From Ornithodoros turicata (Eukaryota; Arthropoda; Arachnida; Ixodida; Argasidae): a stretch of 64,000 bases of DNA. A model generated the notes under the pieces. The model did not search any database. It saw nothing but the letters and a program-made list of their open reading frames with translations, and had not been told where the DNA came from. The position numbers and the translations under genes were made by a program. Location: assembly GCF_037126465.1 (NCBI RefSeq), contig NC_088202.1:120976123-121040122 (forward strand), in the 5' to 3' direction. This document shows positions 56,620-64,000 of this stretch, one piece after another (positions within the stretch are counted from its first letter, which is position 1; every line of letters starts with the position of its first letter).

Positions 56620-56880
56620 CCACTAAAGTGCCTCTCATCCTCGACCTCATCAAAAGCGTCAGGCAATCTCGACTGACAACGCGTGCGCAGAGGAGGAGCA
56701 CCGAGGAAGGTACCAGTAAGCGGAAGCCATCGGAAGAAGGCAGCGGGCAGGAGCAACCCATGATACCGGAGGGAGAGAATGCCTAAGAAGAAACACTGGT
56801 GCAAAATAACTAACTGGTTGTCGGTGTGAAATACAAAGACAGGGTAAAAAGTAAAACACGTGCCACCAGCGAAAAGAAAC
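56620..56880 (-). repeat. right arm of diverged inverted duplicate
   Basis: The plus-strand frame here (from 56577) reads KVPLILDLIKSVRQSRL, then STEEGTSKRKPSEEGSGQEQ and ends PEGENA. The opposite arm gives the corresponding KVPLSLGLIKR, KRNPAENGSGQEQP on the other strand, with stops. Conservation of peptide pattern between the arms suggests an ancestral coding sequence. The family is unknown to me. Confidence 0.65.
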
Positions 56881-57968
56881 TGCAGCCTCAAACACACGAT
56901 CGGAAAGTTTCGGGGACTGAACAATGTTTAAAGAGTATCGCCCCTTTATTTTTTTACGAAGTTTTTTCGATCTTGTTTCTGGTTATATTCAGCACTGTTC
57001 GTTCGACACAGAATGTCATCAATGCTCGTCATGTGGAAGGGCGTGTCGGTCTAAAAGTCCCCTGAAAAGCCATTACGGTATATAGCACCCTGGCAAAAGA
57101 AGAAAACTCTACGAGCATCCCGAATGCCTCGAGCACGCCAAATATGTCACCACGGCTTCCCTCGAAGGATCGGTTCATGCACTTGAAGCACGTATTCGCA
57201 GTAGTGCGGCAGAAACAACGACAGAAGACACACACAGGACGAGCCGCAGGCTTTAAACCGTTACTGAACACGACGTAACGTTACATTGAATTGAGCGTAA
57301 CAACCGGTCCAGCTTCTACTTCGAGCTACCAGCATGTGTTTTACAATGAAAGCTCTCAAAGCGCCGTCCGATTGGGTGAGCCGAATTCCAATAGAAATGT
57401 ATCAAACTTGCGTGCATCAATGACTCTCAAAAGCAGTGTCATAAAAGGGCGCAAAATACAAACATAGCAACAACTCGCGTTTACTCACCTTGAGCGCAGA
57501 TTTTACAAAGCACCAGTACAAAAGCCTTGACAACACACTGCGGCAGTCTTCAAATCGAGCGGCGGCTTGTGCCACCAGGTTGCCATTCGAACTTCACTGC
57601 CCCTTGAAACTAGCGTCACAACAATTTTTCGTAGACTTCAAGGTATTTGGACGCAGTTTAACGAGTAATACGAGTGACTGCTAAATCAATGGCTTCGAAA
57701 AACGATGGCAAACAGCATCCGTACAGTGGATGCATGCGAGAACGCCAGACACAGGTTGCCCTGTAAAGGGTGCTCCCCTGCACATTGAGAGTAGATGGGG
57801 CAGAGCACACTTTACAGGAAAGTACAAAAAAAAAAAAAACGTAACTTATGCCCACATGCTCTATAAACTCCTCCTTTCAGGTTCGTGGCAACAACAGCCG
57901 TGAGCCCAAAGCGTGCGAACGTGATGTCATGGAAGAAAATGGCAAAACCTTGAATTCGCGCCGAGTAA

Positions 57969-58834
57969 TACCCCTGTCACACGGGGAAACTGAATGTCAT
58001 TCCCAACGAACGACATTCGTATGAATGACATTCGCAAAGGCTAGCCGTAGCTACACGGCAAAGAGAAATGACATTCCGTGCTGATGATAATGGCGATTCG
58101 TGAAACAGTTGGACAGCTTCATACGAGTGTGCATGCACTCAATCTTTATATACTTTTGCGTGCTTCTGAAAACTGCGTTCAACATCGCGCCTTCGAACCT
58201 GCGGTTTGCTTTGAGTCCGTGCTTTGCATGTCGTACAAGGCCGAAGCCAAGTCGGGTACGCTTCTGGACGGAGGTGGTCACCAAACAAAATGGCTGATCG
58301 CGCCGCGAACGATTTTGCGGCCGACTATGAACAATGCCACGCGCAACAGCTGATCTGTCTCGTGATCTGTCCACTGGGTCCGTTCTTTTTCCTCACGCGC
58401 AACAGCTGATACGGCTGGAACTACAGTGGGTGTAGGCGAAACTCCTGCCATTATGTCCGCCATAGCGCTGAGCATGGCGTCAGTGTTGACAGCGGACGAG
58501 AGTAGTTGGGTAGTATCGTGTCAACATTACTTTACCCCTGCTTTCCTCATCGCAGATGTCACCATTTTAACAAAAATTAATGACTGTAAATTTTTCGGTC
58601 GCATTTCTGTCGTTGTGAATGCTTGACGTTGTTGTTTCTCACTGCCTCACTACCGTCCAGGGTATGCAGTTCGTGCGAGGAGGAAGAGTGAATGAGTTCC
58701 TCGAACACATTCGCTAGGCGAATGTCAGTCGCGTGTAATGTCATTCTGCGTACCCGTGTAGCACTGAACAAATTTCATTCTTTCGAGTGCCGTTCATTGG
58801 GAATGACATTCAGTTTCCCCGTGTGACAGGGGTA
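57969..58834. mobile_element. PIF/Harbinger-type non-autonomous element, 866 bp, TAA TSD
   Basis: The termini TACCCCTGTCACACGGGG then AAACTGAATGTCATTCCCAA are identical inverted repeats over 38 bases, continuing with one mismatch (CGAACG/TGAACG). TAA flanks both sides (57966-57968, 58835-58837). A 3-bp T-W-A duplication is characteristic of PIF/Harbinger insertions. Subterminal GAATGACATTC/GAATGTC palindromes repeat near both ends. The interior has frames but no HARBI1-like nuclease, so movement would need a helper. The element at 23761 shares the terminal 15 bases. Confidence 0.82.
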
Positions 58835-58839
58835 TAACG

Positions 58840-61280
58840 TGTATTTTGCTCGAGCCGTACTAATGCCGTCCAAGAGCGTGTTCGTTTGCTCCAGAAATAG
58901 AAATGCTGTATGCGTAGAACAGCTCTTTCGGACACTTGGAGCAGAGAAAAGTGTGCACGAGATAAACAATGAATACGAAGATATACAACGAATAAAACCT
59001 CGATTGGGCTCAATACGACGGTACAACAAAAGACACCGGACACCTGCATTAGGGCATATTTATGTTATCTACTCCTTTCAAGGACTACCTAATCAATGAG
59101 CTCAAACTCTCACTTTGGCAAGAAATCATTGAATGATCCGATATTATATATTCACTAGCTATTAGTCAGTGTCAATGGTATAAACGTTAACTGCGTCAGT
59201 TCTTTCTTCATCCGTGCACGTATACCCGAGCAACAATAACGTGACCAGAAATAATTTATGTTCCAGGGCTTTGTGTTCTGAACAAGTTGACAACGAGATA
59301 TTTGACTTGCTCCCTCAACACGCTTGTGAAAAAATTAATTAATTTGAAATTTACTTTTGGGCCGGGATTGCAATGCAAGATCACTTGGCGGTCCCAGTTG
59401 TAAGCGGCTACTACTGCTTTTGTGTCGATAAAAACTATTCTCCCCCCCCCCCCCTCTCTCTCAGCAGCTTGTATAACAAAATCATGAGAAGGAAGACTGA
59501 TAAAAATTCCGATAAAGAAACCCGCTTTATATTCCCGTCGTGTCCATTATGATATCCCCATCCGTCACAACTTTGAGAGAAACGATCAACTCTGTTCCAT
59601 CGGTCAGACCATGTTACTCAGCATGCGGCAGATGTCGCTACAAGTGTTTCCTTTCAACAATACAGTACGAATTACGCAGCTCGCCATGACTTTTTTTTTC
59701 CTCCTTCTTCTTCTGGCAATATAAAGGATAGAGTTTCTCTTCCTCAAATGACTCTATAATGGAGGCCGTCATCGTGTCGCATTAGGAAAGACGTCAAAAG
59801 TGTGCGAAGAAGGGGAAAAAAATGCCGGAGTGGTCGTCAAAGTTTCGACTCACGTGACCGTCTATGACACCTCGCTAAGCATGATGAACTGGGATGGGGA
59901 CATCGTTGCAGTCGACGAGGTTGGAATTGCTATGTGGGAAAACGGTGGGGAGAAAAAAGAAAAGTCTATTTACGCGCTCCATGGCTGTCGTTGATGGGAC
60001 GTCGCCTGACTGCGGTCCCGTGTCTCGGATTTCAAAGTGCAGATCTCGCTGCCTTCCCTACTGCGTCGCTCCCCCCCCCCTCCCATCATAAAGTATCGCT
60101 ATTTACCAAAATTGGAAAAGTAGGGAGCAGAAAACCTTTTTTTCTCTTCTTCTCCTTCTTCTTTTTTCCCGCTACCGGAACGATTCTCTGAATTGTGAAG
60201 CGACGCTCTTTAAACATCCTTTTGGCTTGGCGTCTTCCAACGTTCTATAGCCTACTGTAGGCTTGCAGCCGCAGTGTGTGTACTATGACAGCGGTGAAGA
60301 GATTTATACTTTGGCTGTAGGCTGACTCGGAAACTAAGGAAACCGTCGCGAACTCCGGGACGTTGATAAAGACCTGGGTGGCAAACCACACAAGAGACCC
60401 CAAATTCATATAGTACCTCAGATTTGTCTTCACGATCGTCGTCGTTCTATGATTTTCTGTTCGAGTGCATAGAGAAGTCGCAATGAATTTCGGACGCCTT
60501 TGTAGACGTCATTTCGTTATGAAGTATTATACATGCTTGCCATTTCCAAGTATCATTCAGGTGTGACCACAAGCGCCCGTAACTAATTTCCAACAACAAC
60601 TAAGCAACAAAAGCGTGAATACCTAAGACTTACGAAACAGACTTTCTATCAACGACAGAATGAGAACCTCTCTCTAGCAACAAAAACGCTTCTCTCGCCA
60701 GCGCATCGTTCAAAAAGTATTGTAATGCTGCATTAGATTTGGCTGTTCTTTCGAGATGCGGGAATATTACTATTCAGGTCCCTAGCGCAAACGCTCAAAG
60801 GAAAATGGTTATCGAATGTGGGCTTTCCATAAAAGGAACCAGCAAGCTACACGCCGCAGTGGGAAACACGTTCCTCAGATTGAACTTTTCTTCTTAACGG
60901 ACAAAGGAAGATAGAGGCAATCAACTCGCATTCAAATATCATTCGTGCGAGAGGGCATAGGAAAAGGTATTATGAGAATTAGAAGATTCATCACACCGGT
61001 CGCTGGGGAACGTCGGCAAACAGTTGTGGGAGCGCGCACAGATTATGTATTCGTTGGGAGAGGTCTTCGGGCAATGAGCAGATTCACAGTACAAATGGAC
61101 CAAAGACTGTTTGTAGTGACGAGATTGATGCGACTGACAAAAGGAAATCAGGCCAACGTGTATGTCTCTCGAGGACGTATAATAAGGTTATCTATTCAAA
61201 GAAGAAGATGAGAAGAAAGGTCTGTCACGTGATCAGTAATTTTTATAAGCAAGATACGTTGCTAAAGAAATGCCGGCACG
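58840..61280. other. no supported feature
   Basis: About 2.4 kb. Simple tracts lie at 59440-59453 (poly(C)) and 59691-59710 (T-rich). A basic frame at 60945-61211 (MREGIGKGIMRIRRF) is unsupported by splicing or homology. Confidence 0.35.
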
Positions 61281-61294
61281 GGCGGTCATGCTTT

Positions 61295-61378
61295 GGATTG
61301 GATTGGAAAAAGAAAAATATGAAGCGGTTAGTCCCGACCCAGTCAGAACTGGCTACTCCAAAACGCGTTTGTGAGTGA
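61295..61378 (-). mobile_element. 84-bp LINE tail insertion with exact 12-bp TSD
   Basis: The direct repeat cggtcatgcttt at 61283-61294 and 61379-61390 brackets 84 bases that contain a GGATT tandem (tail, on the opposite strand), an A-rich spacer, and the words ttagtcccgacccagtcag and aactggctactccaaaacgc seen also at 29834-29920. A minimal 3' end with a perfect duplication shows target-primed insertion that aborted almost at once. Confidence 0.85.
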
Positions 61379-62019
61379 CGGTCATGCTTTCTTCGCGAAT
61401 GTTTCCGTTTGCTGCGTTCATTTCCTGTGCTAAGTTTTATGGGCATGTTTTTATTATGGTACTTTCAATACAGGCGTATTACACTACCACATATGGTTAC
61501 GGCAGTTCCTCGATAACAATGAATTCCTTCGCGCTTTAAAATGTACCACGCTTTTTTCTGTCTGTGGGCTTGAGAATGTTTATCGCGAAGAAAATACACG
61601 AATACAGTCACGGTAATTTTATTTATTTATTTTTATTAGAATCCACAGTTTTATACTACATACACGTCTCCAACAGCTAAGCTAAGGAAAAATTATCGAC
61701 AGTACGCAAACAATATACCATCTGTGCCGACAGAATTAAGAGTGACTGCATGATTTTGCTTTATGTGCATGTCCTGCAGCTCGAATAGCTGAACGGTTGG
61801 AACGCAATTTCGGCTACACCTACCAAAGTAGTCTGGGATTACACCTCTGGGAGTCACGGACAACAGACTGTAAACATCATCTCTTTACTATTCGCGAGCC
61901 AGTGGCACAGAACTTACTGTCTCGAAGGAACACTTGAGCTGTGAAAAAGCCGCAGAGGTAATGGAACCTACCAACGTCTTTCGAAAGCAACTCCGAACAC
62001 GCAACGCAAGTTCGCAGCC

Positions 62020-62060
62020 ATTTTTCAGCAGCCTCATTAGCGGTCTGCCAACTTCAAATG
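62020..62060 (-). other. possible first-exon start, weak
   Basis: On the minus strand aaaATGGCTGCGAACTTGCG, then VFGVAFERR in translation, reads as a short arginine-containing N-terminus like a mitochondrial presequence and ends at TTG|gtaggttcc. No downstream exon was found. Recorded only as a lead. Confidence 0.12.
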
Positions 62061-62499
62061 AAACACGGCTAACTTCGTCGACGCCCGCGCAAATTATAGT
62101 CCGAGCTGCCGTTCGTACGCATGCAGGCACCAGTCCAACTGCTATGTTTCAACCCGATCGCAACAGGCGGCCAGAGACCATCTTAATCACCTTCCTTGTT
62201 AACGATGGGTTTTTCCCCTAACGATCGCGGCCATCCACGGTGGTCGAGGAGGTCGCGGCAAAGTTCCCGGCCCTCGTTAAGGCGCCGGTTAAGAAAACAC
62301 TCCGCCAACGACGACGACTTCTAAAAAGCTGCTCGTTAATACTGGGTAAATATATCCAACCGATGCTCGCTGATCGGAAATGTCGTGTGCTGTAACGTAA
62401 TGCAAGAAGTGCATGAAGATAACCAAAAGTCATAAGATATGTTTTCGTATTGATAAAATATACTGTACTGACATAACTTAAGAAAACAAAATTAAGTTG

Positions 62500-62794
62500 T
62501 TTTTTTATTCTATGTTAGCGCCGCGAAGCAACTATGTGGGTACTACGTGGCTATGAGCGGCGTACAGACGTGGACAGATGGAGAGAGGACAGCAGGAGGA
62601 AGTGGGGGGACAGGGGGGTCAGTATGAGTCCTGGGCAGACTTCAGGGGGAACTGTGCCGGCATGCGTGTGGAAAGTCTTCGGAAAACCCAGGGAAAACCT
62701 CAGACAGCACAGCCAGTGACAGGATTCGAACCCGTGTTACTTCCCAGTCTCGGCGTGGAAAGCGATCATCTTAACCACTATGCCACGGGAGCTG
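62500..62794 (-). mobile_element. near full-length SINE family A copy
   Basis: Box A (tggcatagtgg) and box B (gggttcgaatcc) are intact on the minus strand, and the head gctcccgtggcatagtggtt is the same as in the 38851 copy. The tail is an A-rich run (T-run at 62500-62507 on plus). A 14-base interruption (gtgggtactacgtg region, near 62536) sits inside the conserved gcaactatggctatgagc block. The flanks (aaattaagtt, taaattaaaagtt) suggest an imperfect target duplication. Confidence 0.88.
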
Positions 62795-63029
62795 GTAAAT
62801 TAAAAGTTATGCATCATTAATAGCGTACGAATAGAACGCTGCCCGAGTTCTGCCCAAACTGTATCTGTACACAGTTTTGTCCATGTGCTGATGACGATGA
62901 CCGCGTAGGCATCGGAACATCCAATTTATAATCTCGTCTTCTCAAGTTAAATCCGGTGCGTTTTATCAATACAAGAAGCAGTGCATACACGTAGTGGTGG
63001 CTAGATGTTCAAGCTCCAACCTGATTCCT

Positions 63030-63370
63030 CTTCGCCTATACTCGTCTTCTTCGCCCAATAGATCCGGAGTTGAAGTTCAGTGTCCCACAAAGCCTTACTC
63101 CAGAGTGCAGTCACTTCTTCACCCATTTCGATTAAACGTGCCGTACGGGCGTCAGTTTCTTCGCAAAATTGGGAGGGCCAACGTGCGCTGTTGCGGAGGA
63201 CACAGAACACATCATTATCCATTGTAATAGACATGCCTCCCAACGTTCATCATTGAAGGCCGCTCTCGAACGACTGGACGGCAGACCTTTCGACATTGTA
63301 AAGGTGTTCCGCGTCTGGCCCTCCAAGCTCTAACTGCGCTTGTGAATTTTCTTGAGCAGTGTTCTTTGGA
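63030..63370 (+). pseudogene. LINE reverse-transcriptase C-terminus, frameshifted
   Basis: One frame reads LLHPFRLNVPYGRQFLRKIG. After a shift, another reads PTCAVAEDTEHIIIHCNRHA, then ALERLDGRPFDIVKVF and WPSKL before a stop (63176-63333). This is the non-LTR C-terminal pattern (LHRLRLNVAYT...C..CG...DTEHIL.HC). At least one frameshift and a stop make it a pseudogene. It is a different subfamily from those at 8.8 and 52.0 kb. Confidence 0.75.
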
Positions 63371-63399
63371 ATCCATCTTATTAGGTTCTGTGCGCTGTC

Positions 63400-63515
63400 G
63401 GTGTAAATGTTGTGAGAGAAAAAGGACAAAGAAAAAGACAAAGAAGGGGAGAAAGAGGTTATCTGGAGGTGATGTCGAAAGAATGAAGTGACGAAGAAGA
63501 AGAAGAAGTTTACTT
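63400..63515 (+). mobile_element. LINE 3' UTR and (GAA)n tail
   Basis: Purine-rich sequence downstream of the pseudogene ends in gaagaagaagaagaag at about 63494-63509, probably the tandem tail of the same insertion. Confidence 0.5.
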
Positions 63516-63647
63516 AACAGCTCAAAAAACGAAAACTGTTGTAATGAACAAAAGCAAATACATTGTGACGATGATTTTGTGTGTTTCATTCGCTGGAGCA
63601 GCAGAACAACATGTCATTACTCATGGGCCATTGTGTAAGCGGGGATG

Positions 63648-63675
63648 ATTGTTTGTTTGTTTGTTTGTTTGTTTT
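63648..63675. repeat. (GTTT)n microsatellite
   Basis: Six GTTT units in tandem. Confidence 0.95.
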
Positions 63676-64000
63676 CAGTGCCTGCGGATGACATCTTCGC
63701 GCTTCGATGTTCGTTTTCCATTTTTCAATCGCAAATCGGACAAACTGAAATTAATGACACTCTTATGCACATCATTTGTTAATGCCAGAAAAGAAATGGA
63801 AATACGGCATCCAACCGAAGCAACGCTGAATCGCTAATTTCAGCGAGACGAGCTTTAGAGAAACAAAAGAAACGGAGCGCAATGACGTGCTCGAGTTATA
63901 CTGTGAAGCTTCGGCCGGCCCAGGTTAACAGGAGCGCAACAATGAATCAATATTGGCAGTCGAAAATCGACCGATCCGGCTTCATCTCGGCACGAGAGAC

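Noticed and set aside
57658..57855. Minus-strand frame ahead of the 58-kb element
   Set aside because: It contains a poly(A)-derived stretch and has no conserved feature.
1..64000. Endogenous viral insertion or bacterial DNA
   Set aside because: I found no viral polymerase, capsid or glycoprotein motif, no LTR pair, and no run of adjacent long bacterial-type genes.

Overview
The window reads as nuclear DNA of a chelicerate, most likely a tick. It has no dense coding, no operons and no ribosome-binding-site pattern. It carries tRNA-headed SINEs, one of them with the tail motif common in tick genomes, 3'-terminal fragments of non-LTR retrotransposons, and many short terminal-inverted-repeat (TIR) elements. 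Weak microsatellites and long homopolymers also fit a large arthropod genome. I cannot fix the genus.

I found no complete, confidently recognisable cellular gene. The best host-gene candidates are split reading frames whose phases agree across good splice sites: a minus-strand three-exon unit with a poly(A) signal (0.35-1.5 kb), a plus-strand cysteine-rich two-exon unit (1.8-2.4 kb), and a minus-strand pair ending an acidic protein (43.2-43.6 kb). Weaker single-exon candidates lie at 13.1, 40.3-40.6, 41.3, 45.3, 48.3 and 49.0 kb. All were read by eye and need transcript evidence.

Layout. 0-4 kb: the two split-gene candidates, a GGCCGTAATGAGAC array and an AGTTAC-rich repeat. 4-10 kb: an interspersed repeat, a Tigger/pogo transposase relic, a membrane-protein frame resembling a tick M13 peptidase N-terminus, and a LINE end. 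10-16 kb: a MITE, a Helitron-protein relic and an AAT microsatellite. 17-20 kb: GCGATCA-motif clusters and a nested hAT insertion, in which a non-autonomous hAT element with an exact 8-bp target duplication splits the dimerisation domain of another hAT transposase. 21-39 kb: MITEs, a fold-back element, a Harbinger-like deletion derivative and several SINEs. 39-50 kb: gene candidates mixed with SINEs and a TTAA-flanked element. 51-64 kb: LINE ends, palindromic ATAATAC arrays, an inverted duplicate, an 866-bp Harbinger-type element with TAA duplication, and further SINE and LINE insertions.

The parts do not form a pathway. The window records successive transposition: TPRT elements (SINEs and LINE tails with duplications of 9-13 bp) and cut-and-paste elements with 3-bp and 8-bp duplications, some nested. 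The clearest single discovery is the hAT-in-hAT insertion. The most open questions are the GCGATCA clusters, the 56-kb inverted duplicate and the split-gene candidates.
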